A DNA stretch of 64,000 nucleotides from Lachnospiraceae bacterium (GCA_028689655.1 JAQVCT010000006.1:62001-126000); one strand, 5' to 3'. Shown: positions 8,193 to 17,405, counted from the stretch's first letter. Notes: generated by a model not told the origin, from the sequence alone. Program-made: numbers and translations.

Positions 8193-9881
8193 ATGGACAA
8201 CAAATATGTGATTGGTTTAGATTATGGTACTTTGTCAGGAAGAGGAGTGCTGGTGAGATGCAAAGATGGAAAAGTATTAGCCAGTGCGGTTAAGCCATAC
8301 GAACATGGTGAAATGACAGAATCTCTACCTTGTGGTTCGAAGCTGCCAGTGTCGTGGTGTCTGGAATATCCGAGGGATTATACGGATGTTATGGAATATG
8401 TGGTTAAAGAAATAATGAAAGAAAGTCATATAGAAAAAGAAGATGTAATTGGAATTGGAATAGATTTTACCTCCTGTACCATGCTGCCGGTAGATGAAAA
8501 GAACGAGCCTCTATGTGAGAAAGTAGAATTTAAAAAGGTAAGAAATGCATATGTTAAAGTTTGGAAGCATCATGCGGCACAAAAGCAGGCAGACAGAATA
8601 AATGAATACTTGATACAAAAGGATTTAATGCAGGATTATAGATTTGGCGGGAAAATATCTTCTGAATTAATGGTTCCAAAGGTAATGGAGATTTTGGAGG
8701 AAGATCCGGAGATATATCGAAGAGCGGATAAAATAGTGGAAGCTGGAGACTGGCTTACGATGCTTTTAACAGGTGAAGAAAAAAGAAGTTGTTCTATGGC
8801 AGGATATAAAATGTGGTGGAATAATGAGACTGGTTATCCGGACAAAAACTTTTTTAGTGAAATCACACCCCATTTAAAAAATTTCGTAGGGGAAAAGCTG
8901 AAAGGCGAAGTGTGCTGTATCGGAGAGAAGATAGGAACGCTTACTGATGGATGGGCAGACAGACTGGGACTTAACAGCGGGATTGCAGTTTCACCGACAG
9001 TAATAGATTCTCATGCTGGTATGCCTGGGAGTGCAATAGCACGGAAAGGGCAAATGATGATGGTTCTTGGAACATCAAGTGTTCTTTTGGCACTGAGTGA
9101 TAACCCTTTTTCGGGTAAAGGAATAATGGGCAATGTAAAAAGCGGTATTGTTCCGGATTATTATGCATTGGAGTCAGGTTTAGCAGCAGTAGGAGACTTG
9201 TTCGGCTGGTTTATAGATAACATGCTACCGGCTAAATATGTTCGGGAAGCGGATGAAAAAAAGGTCAATGTTTATAATTTATTAAATGAAAAAGCAGAAA
9301 AACTGAGACCAGGAGAAAGCGGACTCCTGGCATTAGATTGGTGGAATGGAAATAAGACACCTTATGTAGATGGAAACCTGTCTGGAAGTATTATTGGAAT
9401 GACATTGAAGACAAAACCGGAAGAAATCTATCGTGCATTGATAGAAGCAACGGCTTTTGGAACAAGAATGATCAAGGAACTATTCGAGGAAAACGGGGTG
9501 GAAATTCATGAGATTATAGCCAGTGGAGGAATCTGTGAAAAAAATCCATTTGTAATGCAGATATATGCGGATGTTTTAGGAATAGATATAAAAATTGCTG
9601 AAAGCGATCAAACTGCAGCATTAGGCTCGGCTGTTTATGCAGCATTGGCAGCAGGGAAAGCCGCAGGAGGTTATGACAGCTACGAAAAAGCGGTCATGAA
9701 TATGAGCAGCGTTAAAGAACAGGAATATCACGCAATTAAAAGCAATCAGGAACAATATAATATTTTATATCAAACATATTGTGATTATAATAAACGTATG
9801 GGAATGGATGGGGATCGGCAAAATGTTTTGAAAAGACTTCATACCATAAAAGAGAATAATTGTCATGAGAAGAGGGAATAA
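8193..9881 (+). CDS. AraB-family FGGY ketopentose kinase
   Basis: This 562-residue ribulokinase-family enzyme has the phosphate loop GLDYGTLSGRGVLV (residues 8-21), the AraB-typical YPRDYTDVMEYVV and GIGIDFTSCTMLPVDE segments, WKHHAAQKQADRIN, and the C-terminal SGGICEKNPFVMQIYADVLG. AraB-type enzymes accept several ketopentoses and pentitols (D- and L-ribulose, ribitol). Since arabinose already has its own kinase at 5560 and this gene lies with polyol dehydrogenases, I infer a substrate such as D-ribulose made from a pentitol. Apulose kinases are another possibility that I cannot exclude. It is transcribed with the ROK gene, 2 bp apart. Confidence 0.85.
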   Translation: MDNKYVIGLDYGTLSGRGVLVRCKDGKVLASAVKPYEHGEMTESLPCGSKLPVSWCLEYPRDYTDVMEYVVKEIMKESHIEKEDVIGIGIDFTSCTMLPVDEKNEPLCEKVEFKKVRNAYVKVWKHHAAQKQADRINEYLIQKDLMQDYRFGGKISSELMVPKVMEILEEDPEIYRRADKIVEAGDWLTMLLTGEEKRSCSMAGYKMWWNNETGYPDKNFFSEITPHLKNFVGEKLKGEVCCIGEKIGTLTDGWADRLGLNSGIAVSPTVIDSHAGMPGSAIARKGQMMMVLGTSSVLLALSDNPFSGKGIMGNVKSGIVPDYYALESGLAAVGDLFGWFIDNMLPAKYVREADEKKVNVYNLLNEKAEKLRPGESGLLALDWWNGNKTPYVDGNLSGSIIGMTLKTKPEEIYRALIEATAFGTRMIKELFEENGVEIHEIIASGGICEKNPFVMQIYADVLGIDIKIAESDQTAALGSAVYAALAAGKAAGGYDSYEKAVMNMSSVKEQEYHAIKSNQEQYNILYQTYCDYNKRMGMDGDRQNVLKRLHTIKENNCHEKRE

Positions 9882-9883
9882 AA

Positions 9884-11002
9884 ATGGGAATCAGTAATAT
9901 GGAAGTAAAAAAGCAAAACAAAATAAATGTATTGAAATATATGCTGAAGGCAGATGCAGTTCCGATAAAAGCAGCGGCGATGGCATTAAATCTCAGTGTT
10001 CCAACAGTAACACAGTGCTTAAATGAATTAGCAATGCTTGGTCTGATGGAAGAGTGTGGCGCTCTGGACTCCCAGGGAGGGCGCAAAGCGATGAGTTATC
10101 AGGCAATGAAAGATGCCAAATTGGCAATAGGAATAGATCTTACTACGAACCATGTGAACATAGTGATTATTAATTTGTCGAAAGAGGTCCGATATAATGT
10201 ACGTTTAAGATTTCATCTGAAAAATGATGAGAATTCTTTTCAGGAGTTAAGAAGTATCATTGAGGAGGAAATAAAGAAAAGCGGTATAGAGGAAGAGAAA
10301 ATATTGGGAATCGGATGTTCACTTCCTGCAATTATAGATGAGTCTGGAACAAAAATATTGGGAAGAGAAGAAGACTTTGATATTTCTTATGACTTTTATG
10401 AAAAGATCAGTAAATGGTTTTCCTGTCCGGTCGTTCTGGGCAACGATGCTACCTGTGCTGCCTTGTCAGAGGTAGAGATGCAGGATATAGACACATTTAT
10501 CTATTATATGGTAAGCCAGACAGTGGGTGGAGCTATTATTTTGTCGGGAAAACCATTTCGAGGAATATCTCAGAGGGCAGGAGAGTTTGGGCACATTACC
10601 ATGATAAAAGATGGTAAAGAATGTTATTGTGGTCGGAAAGGGTGCGTAAATGGATATTGCTCCATAAAGCAGCTGTCTGATATGGCGGACGGAAAAATAG
10701 AAGATTTTTTTAAAAAAGTTGAAAAAAAAGAATTGCAGTTCGTGGCTGCATGGGAGGAATATCTTGATTATTTGGCATTATCGATTCATGATATTATGAT
10801 GGTTATGGATGCCGATATTATTATTGGAGGATATATCAGCAAATACATTGGTCCATATATGGAATACCTAAAAGGAAAAATTACGGCAATAGATGGTTAT
10901 TTGTCTGAATACCCTTTTATACGGCAGTCCAAATTAGGTTATGAGGCCGCAGCAATTGGAACAGCATCCTTGTTCGTGAATGATTATATTGATCATATGT
11001 AA
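9884..11002 (+). CDS. ROK-family transcriptional repressor (XylR/NagC type)
   Basis: This 372-residue protein has an N-terminal winged helix (about 15-65, with LNLSVPTVTQCLNELAMLGL) and a C-terminal ROK sugar-sensor domain. The ROK zinc motif is seen as CYCGRKGC (about 248-255), but the Glu normally following is replaced (VNGYC), and GNDATCAALSE keeps the Asp of the sugar site. ROK repressors bind inverted repeats and are released by sugars. A wide inverted repeat flanks the promoter of the next gene (11247-11300). Its stop codon TAA lies inside the palindromic repeat element starting at 10999, so the insertion defines the gene's 3' end. Confidence 0.88.
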   Translation: MGISNMEVKKQNKINVLKYMLKADAVPIKAAAMALNLSVPTVTQCLNELAMLGLMEECGALDSQGGRKAMSYQAMKDAKLAIGIDLTTNHVNIVIINLSKEVRYNVRLRFHLKNDENSFQELRSIIEEEIKKSGIEEEKILGIGCSLPAIIDESGTKILGREEDFDISYDFYEKISKWFSCPVVLGNDATCAALSEVEMQDIDTFIYYMVSQTVGGAIILSGKPFRGISQRAGEFGHITMIKDGKECYCGRKGCVNGYCSIKQLSDMADGKIEDFFKKVEKKELQFVAAWEEYLDYLALSIHDIMMVMDADIIIGGYISKYIGPYMEYLKGKITAIDGYLSEYPFIRQSKLGYEAAAIGTASLFVNDYIDHM

Positions 11003-11151
11003 CTATTCAGAGCCAAGCAAATTCATAAAAATATGCGAATCATGCTTGCATGAGTGAGCTGATTTTTGTGAATTTATTTGGCGAAGTAACCACATAAGCA
11101 AAAGGAGAGCTTCGAAGAAGCGATTTTGCCCATGGGGTTCTGAATGGTAAC
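10999..11151. repeat. MITE-like palindromic element, long copy
   Basis: The left end GTAACTATTCAGAGCCA and the next 70 or so bp match the element at 30430-30526 almost exactly. The right end diverges at 11081 and a related terminus, GGTTCTGAATGGTAAC, appears at 11136-11151. The extra DNA holds its own hairpin (GCAAAA...GCTTCGAAGAAGC...TTTTGC). The 377-bp gap 11003-11379 is filled by this element plus the promoter at 11278. Confidence 0.7.
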
Positions 11152-11246
11152 GATCATATTATTGAATGATCGTATATAAAAGAATAGCAAAAACAAGTGT
11201 AAAACGTAAAATGAAACAAAATTGAAACACTAAAATTGTACATAAT

Positions 11247-11306
11247 GACTGTTTTGTAAAAAATAAAAATAATTATATTGACATTTTTCACAAAACAGTC
11301 TATATT
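11247..11306 (+). promoter_or_regulatory. Promoter with wide inverted repeat (probable ROK operator)
   Basis: A consensus promoter, TTGACA (11278-11283), 17 bp, TATATT (11301-11306), is framed by an exact 11-bp inverted repeat: GACTGTTTTGT (11247-11257) and ACAAAACAGTC (11290-11300). The right arm fills the spacer up to the -10. The TGTTT/AAACA core is like XylR/NagC operators, so the ROK protein encoded just upstream is the likely binder. Confidence 0.7.
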
Positions 11307-11379
11307 TTAAAATAGTTAGTAAAACACATTTAAAAACATATTAAAAATAGGCATTAAAAAGTTTGAAAGGAGAATAGAG

Positions 11380-12426
11380 ATGCAAAAACAAATGAAATGT
11401 GTTGTTTTCCATGGAAAACAAGATGAACGCGTTGAATATAGAGATATTCCTGAGCCACAGGAAGGAGAAGTGCTGATCAAGGTTATGGCGTGCGGCATAT
11501 GCGGATCTGATGTTCATATTTATGAGGGGGATCAGGGTTCGGCGGCAGCGGTGCCACCACTTATCCAAGGCCATGAATTTGCAGGAATTGTGGATAGACT
11601 TGGAAAAGATGTGACCAGTTGCAGAGTTGGTGACAGAGTGGTAGCAGATCCGGCAAATAATTGTGAAGAATGTTTTTACTGTGAGGCGGGACTCATGAGC
11701 CACTGCGATCACATGGAAGCGATTGGAACTACGCGTGATGGAGGATTCGCCCAGTATTGTACAGTTCCGGCAAGATTGATCCATCATATTGAAGATAGCG
11801 TATCTTTTCAGGAAGCAGCAATGGCGGAACCTTTAGCGTGCTGCATCAATGGTGCAGATCGCAGCGATATAGAACTTGGAGATGATGTTGTGATATACGG
11901 CGGAGGCCCCATTGGTCTTTTACATTTACAACTTGCACTTATGAAAGGAGCAGCCAGGGTAGCCGTAGTGGAGCCGGTAGAAGAAAAACGTGCTATGGCA
12001 ACAAAGCTGGGAGCTTACTGTACAATTAATCCTGTAAAAGATAAAGTACAAAAAGTTCTACAGGATAACGGAATATATCATGTAAAAACCGTTATAGAAA
12101 CTTGTGGTCGGAAAGAGACTTCGGAGGAGGCAATAGAAATTGTTGATAAGCATGGTACAGTAATTTATTTTGCAGTGACAGGTGTCAATGCGACCATGGA
12201 CTTAAAAACATATATGGTATTTCAAAAGGAACTAAGTATTAAGGGTTCGTATTGTAGCCCTTATGGGATGGAACGTGCAACGCATATGATAAATGCACAT
12301 CGAATTGATGTGACTACAATGGTATCTGATGCCATACCACTTGAAGAATTGGAAAGCGTGCTCAAAGATCCGAAAAAAAGAGCTACAGGTAAGTATATTG
12401 TTTTGCCTAATGGTGAATCGGACTGA
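11380..12426 (+). CDS. Zinc-dependent polyol dehydrogenase 1 (MDR family)
   Basis: This 348-residue NAD(P)-dependent alcohol/polyol dehydrogenase has catalytic zinc ligands in CGICGSD (Cys about 38) and GHEF (about 63-66). The structural zinc site is CEECFYCEAGLMSHC (about 92-106), and the Rossmann motif is YGGGPIGLLHLQ. It is likely to oxidise a pentitol or related polyol to a ketose. It is the first gene of the operon with the ABC transporter and the second dehydrogenase, controlled by the palindromic promoter at 11247. The exact substrate (D-arabitol, ribitol, xylitol or other) cannot be read from the sequence. Confidence 0.85.
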   Translation: MQKQMKCVVFHGKQDERVEYRDIPEPQEGEVLIKVMACGICGSDVHIYEGDQGSAAAVPPLIQGHEFAGIVDRLGKDVTSCRVGDRVVADPANNCEECFYCEAGLMSHCDHMEAIGTTRDGGFAQYCTVPARLIHHIEDSVSFQEAAMAEPLACCINGADRSDIELGDDVVIYGGGPIGLLHLQLALMKGAARVAVVEPVEEKRAMATKLGAYCTINPVKDKVQKVLQDNGIYHVKTVIETCGRKETSEEAIEIVDKHGTVIYFAVTGVNATMDLKTYMVFQKELSIKGSYCSPYGMERATHMINAHRIDVTTMVSDAIPLEELESVLKDPKKRATGKYIVLPNGESD

Positions 12427-12468
12427 GAAAATAGAACAAAGGTAAATTAAAATGGAGGGAAAGGTATT

Positions 12469-13527
12469 ATGATGAAAAAAGGTTTAAGTATTTTACTGGC
12501 AGGTTTGATGGTTATGTCACTGACAGCGTGTGGGGGAACAACTGCAGAAACAACGGCAAAAGAAACAGCGGGAACAGAAACAACAGCAGCAGAAACGACA
12601 GAAGCAGTGGAGAGTACAGAATCAGCAGAGGCAGCAGAAAAAACGGGTGGAAGTGGATACAATATTGGCTTTGCTGTTCAGACCTTAGGAAATCAGGTAT
12701 GGGCACAGCAGGCAGATGCAATACAGTCAGAAGCGGAGGCTGATGGAAATACCGTAACAGTTGTGGACTGTAATGAAAATGCAAATACACAGATTAATCA
12801 ACTGGAAAACTTTATTACCTCAGGTGTAGATGAAATTATCGTAAATCCGGTAGATGCAGAGGCAATTGAAGACACATGTAAAAAGGCAAGAGAAGCAGGT
12901 ATCAAAGTCGTTTCATGGGATGAGGAAATGGAAAATTCAGATGTGAACTGGGTTATTAAGAATTATGATCTTGGTGCAGTTATTGGGGAACAGGCAGCAG
13001 AATTTATCAATGAGAAATTTGGCGATGAGGGATGTGAGGTTGCAGTATTGGGATATCCACAGACACCGATTCTTCTGGAACGTGAAAATGGTATTCTTGA
13101 CAAGCTTGCAGAACTTGCACCGAATGCAAAGGTGGTTGCTAATCAGCCGGCAATCAATCCTACGGATGGTTTAAATGCAATGGAGACAATTCTTCAGGCA
13201 AATCCGGAGGTTAAAGTTGTATGTACGATTGGTGGCGGCGGAGCTGCTGGTGCAAACGAGGCATTAAAAGCAAATTATGGAAGCGAAGTTCCGGATGATA
13301 TTGGTATTTTCTCTACAGACTTAACAGACGAGACGATCTCTTCAATGGAAAATGGAGAATTCAACAGAATGGTAGTTGCAATTACAGGAAATGCATATGT
13401 ATGCGGACGTACTGCGTATGAATTGGGCGTTGAACTATTGGATGGAACAACGATGGACAAGAATGTATATAGAGATTTGATTCCTGTTACTTCGGAGAAC
13501 ATGGAGGAAATGGTTAACCAGAAATAA
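12469..13527 (+). CDS. Sugar ABC transporter substrate-binding lipoprotein (RbsB-like)
   Basis: This 352-residue lipoprotein has a basic, hydrophobic signal with lipobox LTAC (Cys at about 21), then a 40-residue Thr/Ala/Glu-rich linker, then a type I periplasmic-binding fold (NIGFAVQTLGNQVWAQQADAI; EIIVNPVDAEAIEDTCKKA; VVSWDEEM; PDDIGIFSTDLT). The family binds monosaccharides or polyols for RbsA/RbsC-type importers. AGGGAAAGG precedes the start. The hairpin after the gene probably raises its mRNA level relative to the ATPase, the usual stoichiometry for a binding protein. Confidence 0.92.
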   Translation: MMKKGLSILLAGLMVMSLTACGGTTAETTAKETAGTETTAAETTEAVESTESAEAAEKTGGSGYNIGFAVQTLGNQVWAQQADAIQSEAEADGNTVTVVDCNENANTQINQLENFITSGVDEIIVNPVDAEAIEDTCKKAREAGIKVVSWDEEMENSDVNWVIKNYDLGAVIGEQAAEFINEKFGDEGCEVAVLGYPQTPILLERENGILDKLAELAPNAKVVANQPAINPTDGLNAMETILQANPEVKVVCTIGGGGAAGANEALKANYGSEVPDDIGIFSTDLTDETISSMENGEFNRMVVAITGNAYVCGRTAYELGVELLDGTTMDKNVYRDLIPVTSENMEEMVNQK

Positions 13528-13552
13528 CATGTAGTGTGGTAACTATTCATAG

Positions 13553-13586
13553 ATGCCCTGCAATGAACATGATTGTTGCAGGGCAT
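13553..13586 (+). other. Intercistronic hairpin after the binding-protein gene
   Basis: ATGCCCTGCAA and TTGCAGGGCAT form an 11-bp perfect stem without a U-tract, consistent with a 3' stabiliser or partial terminator between the binding protein and ATPase genes. Just before it, GTAACTATTCA (13539-13549) is identical to the end of the MITE-like elements at 10999 and 30430. Confidence 0.6.
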
Positions 13587-13618
13587 TATAAAAGAAAAGG
13601 GAAGAAAGAAGGTAAACT

Positions 13619-15121
13619 ATGAGCGCAGATAATATATTGGAATTACAGCATATCACAAAATATTACCCAGGCGTCATAGCACTTAATGATGTTTCGTTGG
13701 AAATCAAAAGAGGAGAAGTTCATGCTCTTGTAGGAGAAAATGGAGCAGGAAAGTCTACATTGATAAAAACGTGTAGTGGAGCAATATCGCCGTCAGAGGG
13801 AACTATTATAGTCAACGGGAAGCAATTTGAAAGAATGACGCCTATTATTTCAAGAGAGAATGGAATAGGAGTAATCTACCAGGAATTCGATTTAGTTGGA
13901 GACCTGTCTGTTGCAGAAAATATTTTTTTAGGCAGGGCAATACGCAAAGGCATTGTTATAGATCGTGCAGCTATGGTTAATGAGTCAAAAAAAGTGCTTG
14001 ACGCACTGAACATCGAAATTGATCCAAACGTTTTAGTAAAAACACTTAGCGTAGGCTATCAGCAGATGGTCGAAATAGCCAAGGCTGTTTCACAGAATGC
14101 GCAGTTGTTGATTATGGATGAGCCATCTGCGCCTCTTACCAAGCAGGAGGTGCAGTCCCTATATGATATCGTAGACACATTAAAGGCAAATGGAGTGAGC
14201 ATTATATATATTTCTCACCGTCTGGAAGAAATCTTTAGATTAGCAGATCGGGTGACAATCCTTCGAGACGGACAATATGTGAAAACAGTAAATGCAGAGG
14301 ATACAGATGAGGATGAACTTATTTCTTTCATGGTCGGAAGAAAATTAACGGAAATATATCCAAAAAGAAGTAGTGAATGCGTAAAAAATGAGATTATGTT
14401 TGAGGCTGATCACGTGAGTGGTAATGGCGATACAGATATATCTTTTAAAATTCATAGAGGTGAAGTAGTCGGACTTGGAGGATTAGTTGGCGCTGGGAGA
14501 ACGGAGTTTGCTGAATTAATGTTCGGAATGAATAAGAAAACATCGGGCAGATTTCTTTTCAATGGGAGAGAGGTTTCACCTAAAAATCCAAGGGAGGCCA
14601 TTGAGATTGGAATTGGATTAGTTCCGGAAGACAGAAAGCAAAAAGGTGTTCTCCTGGGAATGAGTATTAAAAATAACATTAATATGCCGATCTATCAGAG
14701 AATATCTAAGGGAGCTGTAATTAATAAGAAAAAAGAACAATCTATAGCAGAAAAGTATCGGAAAGAAATTACCATTAAGACTCCTTCCATAGAACAGCTG
14801 TCTAAAAACCTGAGCGGAGGAAACCAGCAGAAAGTAGTTTTAGCAAAGTGGCTGGCAGCTGATACAGAGCTATTGATTTTTGATGAACCAACGCGTGGCA
14901 TTGATGTTGGTGCAAAACATGAAATCTATAGCTTGATCAATACGCTGGTAGAAAAAGGGAAATCGGTTCTGATGATCTCATCAGAAATGAGCGAACTCAT
15001 AGGAATGTCCGATAGAATCTTTGTTTTAGCGGAAGGACGCATATCAGGTGAACTGAATAAAGAAGAATTTGACCAGGAAGTAATCATGCGTTTTGCGTCA
15101 AAGTCAAAAGTGGAGGGTTAA
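13619..15121 (+). CDS. Sugar ABC transporter ATPase, two nucleotide-binding domains (RbsA/MglA-like)
   Basis: This 500-residue tandem ATPase energises import of a sugar or polyol. Domain 1 has Walker A GENGAGKST (about 38-46) and Walker B LLIMDEP; domain 2 has the degenerate GLVGAGRTE Walker A, the signature LSGGNQQKV and Walker B LLIFDEPTRGIDVG. This asymmetry is normal for RbsA-type proteins. In domain 1 the signature region reads LSVGYQQMVEIAKA, also typical. It pairs with the binding protein at 12469 and the permease at 15126. Confidence 0.95.
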   Translation: MSADNILELQHITKYYPGVIALNDVSLEIKRGEVHALVGENGAGKSTLIKTCSGAISPSEGTIIVNGKQFERMTPIISRENGIGVIYQEFDLVGDLSVAENIFLGRAIRKGIVIDRAAMVNESKKVLDALNIEIDPNVLVKTLSVGYQQMVEIAKAVSQNAQLLIMDEPSAPLTKQEVQSLYDIVDTLKANGVSIIYISHRLEEIFRLADRVTILRDGQYVKTVNAEDTDEDELISFMVGRKLTEIYPKRSSECVKNEIMFEADHVSGNGDTDISFKIHRGEVVGLGGLVGAGRTEFAELMFGMNKKTSGRFLFNGREVSPKNPREAIEIGIGLVPEDRKQKGVLLGMSIKNNINMPIYQRISKGAVINKKKEQSIAEKYRKEITIKTPSIEQLSKNLSGGNQQKVVLAKWLAADTELLIFDEPTRGIDVGAKHEIYSLINTLVEKGKSVLMISSEMSELIGMSDRIFVLAEGRISGELNKEEFDQEVIMRFASKSKVEG

Positions 15122-15125
15122 ACAT

Positions 15126-16085
15126 ATGAAAAATATTTCAAAGGCAATTAAGGAACGGGCTATCTATACATTTTTAATCTTAATGGTACTCTTTTTTGCC
15201 GTAGCAAGTCCCAACTTTCTTACTGCAAAAAATCTTATTAATGTAGCAAAACAGGTCTCGATTTTTGGGGTAGCTTCCGTAGGAATGACTTTTGTTATCT
15301 TACTGGGAGGCATTGATCTCGCAACAGGGTCTATTATCTCTTTTATTAATATTGTGTGTGCATATTTTATGGTCAACTTGGGAATGAATCCCATTCTGGC
15401 AGTCATTATTGCACTGCTTATCAGCACATTATGTGGATTCTTAAATGGAGTTGTTATCGCTGAAATTGGAATCACACCACTTATAGCGACGTTTGCAAGT
15501 CAGACAATCCTCAGTGGATTGGCGTACATTCTATGTAATGGGCGACCAATATCAAGATTTTCGGAAGGGTTTCTGAAAATTGGACAGGGAACGATAGGAG
15601 CGATTCCCATTCCGATTTTGATTATGGTGGTATGTTTTATCATTGGTGTGTTCATATTAAACAAATCATATTTTGGACGTTACTTTTATGCATTGGGCGG
15701 TAATATGGAAGCCGCTGAATTATCAGGTATTCCGGTAAAGAAAATAACCTGTTTAGTCTATTCTCTATCAGGATTATTTGCAGGAATCGCGGGAATTGTA
15801 ATGCTTTCAAGAGCAAATACAGGGCAACCCAATGCAGGGCTGGGATATGAATTTGATGTGATTACATGTGTGGCATTAGGCGGAGTAAGTCTTTCGGGAG
15901 GATCTGGGAAGATGTCAAACGTTATCGCAGGAGTGCTGATCATTGGTGTTCTGAGCAATGGAATGGTCTTAATGAATGTAAGTTCTTATATGCAGTTGGT
16001 AATTAAAGGTATTATTTTACTTTTGGCTGTGGGTTCTGATTGTATTCAGAGAAAAAGATTATTAATAGCATCAAAAGCAGGTTGA
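15126..16085 (+). CDS. Sugar ABC transporter permease (RbsC-like)
   Basis: This membrane subunit has about 9-10 hydrophobic segments. Family landmarks are GMTFVILLGGIDLATGSI, GITPLIATFASQTILSG, YALGGNMEAAELSGI and the Gly-rich CVALGGVSLSGGSGKMSNVIAGV. I place the start at 15126 (ATG with GGAGGG upstream); an upstream in-frame codon at 15093 would overlap the ATPase gene and add an unlikely charged leader. The resulting length is 319 residues. Confidence 0.93.
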   Translation: MKNISKAIKERAIYTFLILMVLFFAVASPNFLTAKNLINVAKQVSIFGVASVGMTFVILLGGIDLATGSIISFINIVCAYFMVNLGMNPILAVIIALLISTLCGFLNGVVIAEIGITPLIATFASQTILSGLAYILCNGRPISRFSEGFLKIGQGTIGAIPIPILIMVVCFIIGVFILNKSYFGRYFYALGGNMEAAELSGIPVKKITCLVYSLSGLFAGIAGIVMLSRANTGQPNAGLGYEFDVITCVALGGVSLSGGSGKMSNVIAGVLIIGVLSNGMVLMNVSSYMQLVIKGIILLLAVGSDCIQRKRLLIASKAG

Positions 16086-16122
16086 GATTAGCTTTATATA
16101 AAAATAATAGGAGGAGATTAGC

Positions 16123-17169
16123 ATGGACGGTAAGATGAAAGTTGCTGTTATGACAGATGTCATGAAAATGGAATTAACAGAAAGGGAGATTCCAAGTCCG
16201 AAAAAAGACGAGGTATTAGTAAAAATAGAATATGTAGGAGTATGTGGATCTGATCTTCATTACTTTGAAGCAGGTGGAATAGGTGCCAATATGGTAGAGC
16301 CACCGTTTGTACTGGGACATGAAGCAGGTGGCGTGGTAGTGGAGACAGGCGCGGATGTAAAAGATCTTAAAGTAGGTGATAAAGTAGCATTAGAGCCAGG
16401 AAAAACATGTGGTAAGTGTGAATTTTGCAAAACAGGAAGATACAATCTGTGTCCAGATGTTATATTTTTTGCAACACCACCCATAGACGGAGTGTTCCAG
16501 GAATATGTGGCACATGAAGCGGGACTGTGTTTTAAGATTCCAGACAACATGGACACCATGGAAGCTGCACTTATTGAACCATTGGCAGTAGGATTTCACG
16601 CAGCGCGACAAGGAAATGCACATCTTGGACAGGCAGCGGTGGTGACAGGGGCAGGCTGCATTGGACTGGTCTCTATGATGGCAATGAAGGCGATGGGTGT
16701 TACAAAGATTATCGTGGTAGATGTGCAACAAAAGCGATTGGAAAAGGCATTGGAGCTGGGAGCTACTGATATTATTAATGGTAAAGAGCAGAATACAGTG
16801 GAAGAGGTATTGAGATTAACAGGTGGAAAAGGTGCTGATCTTGTAATAGAGACTGCTGGAACAGAGATTACGACACGACAGGCAATCCAATTTGCAAAGA
16901 AAGGATCTACAATCGTTTTAGTGGGATATTCTGCATCAGGTGAGATGACATTGCCGATGAGTCTTGCTTTGGACAAAGAATTAGATTTTAAAACAGTATT
17001 TCGCTATCGCCATATTTATCCGGTGGCAATTGATGCAGTTGCATCTGGAAAAGTTAATTTAAAAGGAATAGTAACAAATGAGTTCCCCTTGGATGATATA
17101 GAAAATGCTATGGTTCAAAGTGTTAAGGACAAGGCTAATATTGTAAAATCAGTTATAAAGATCTGTTGA
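16123..17169 (+). CDS. Zinc-dependent polyol dehydrogenase 2 (sorbitol/xylitol dehydrogenase-like)
   Basis: This 348-residue MDR enzyme is close to GutB/L-iditol 2-dehydrogenases. It shows CGSDLHYFEAGGIG (catalytic Cys about 42), GHEAGG (about 66-71), structural zinc cysteines in CGKCEFCKTGRYNLC, the sorbitol dehydrogenase-like YVAHEAGLCFKIPDNM and ALIEPLAVGFHA, and Rossmann GAGCIGLV. It is likely to oxidise xylitol, sorbitol or a related polyol to the 2-ketose. It ends the ABC transporter operon; having two different dehydrogenases there suggests either two polyols or oxidation from either end. Product ketopentose would go to the AraB-like kinase at 8193. Confidence 0.88.
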   Translation: MDGKMKVAVMTDVMKMELTEREIPSPKKDEVLVKIEYVGVCGSDLHYFEAGGIGANMVEPPFVLGHEAGGVVVETGADVKDLKVGDKVALEPGKTCGKCEFCKTGRYNLCPDVIFFATPPIDGVFQEYVAHEAGLCFKIPDNMDTMEAALIEPLAVGFHAARQGNAHLGQAAVVTGAGCIGLVSMMAMKAMGVTKIIVVDVQQKRLEKALELGATDIINGKEQNTVEEVLRLTGGKGADLVIETAGTEITTRQAIQFAKKGSTIVLVGYSASGEMTLPMSLALDKELDFKTVFRYRHIYPVAIDAVASGKVNLKGIVTNEFPLDDIENAMVQSVKDKANIVKSVIKIC

Positions 17170-17182
17170 TAAATTACATATT

Positions 17183-17216
17183 AAAACCTGTAGTTTTTAT
17201 TAGTGCTACAGGTTTT
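17183..17216. terminator. Terminator after the polyol/ABC operon
   Basis: AAAACCTGTAG (17183-17193) and CTACAGGTTTT (17206-17216) form an 11-bp stem with A/T ends that could terminate in either direction. Confidence 0.75.
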
Positions 17217-17219
17217 AAC

Positions 17220-17238
17220 TATGTACATTGTGTACATA
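17220..17238. promoter_or_regulatory. Palindrome TATGTACA-TTG-TGTACATA
   Basis: A perfect 8-bp inverted repeat with a 3-bp spacer lies just after the operon terminator. It has the size and symmetry of a repressor operator. A one-sided version (TATGTACATTGTG) occurs near 21626, after the TIM-like gene. The binding protein is unknown. Confidence 0.45.
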
Positions 17239-17365
17239 TTGAAAGACGATAAATAATCAAAGGGAGCAATCATGGAACGAATATAATTTAGCCCAATGAT
17301 GTCCTGAAAGAGAATAAAAACAGTAGATTATTGAAAAAAACTTTTGAACGAAAGGAGTGCCGGTA

Positions 17366-17405
17366 TACTTGTAAGTTCTACCTGGTTATGGTAGTATAGA
17401 CAAGT
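17366..17405 (+). promoter_or_regulatory. Transketolase promoter flanked by AraR-like half-sites
   Basis: TTGTAA (17369-17374), 17 bp, TAGTAT (17392-17397) forms a plausible promoter. TACTTGT (17366-17372) overlaps its -35 and TAGACAAGT (17397-17405) its -10; both match the half-sites at 2609-2624. CTACC/GGTAG inside the spacer adds a small hairpin. The rest of the 316-bp gap 17170-17485 holds the terminator, the palindrome at 17220 and an A/T-flanked GCG hairpin near 17420. Confidence 0.5.

Noticed and set aside
11003..11379. Insertion sequence with transposase
   Set aside because: No transposase frame exists; the element is a small non-coding palindrome.
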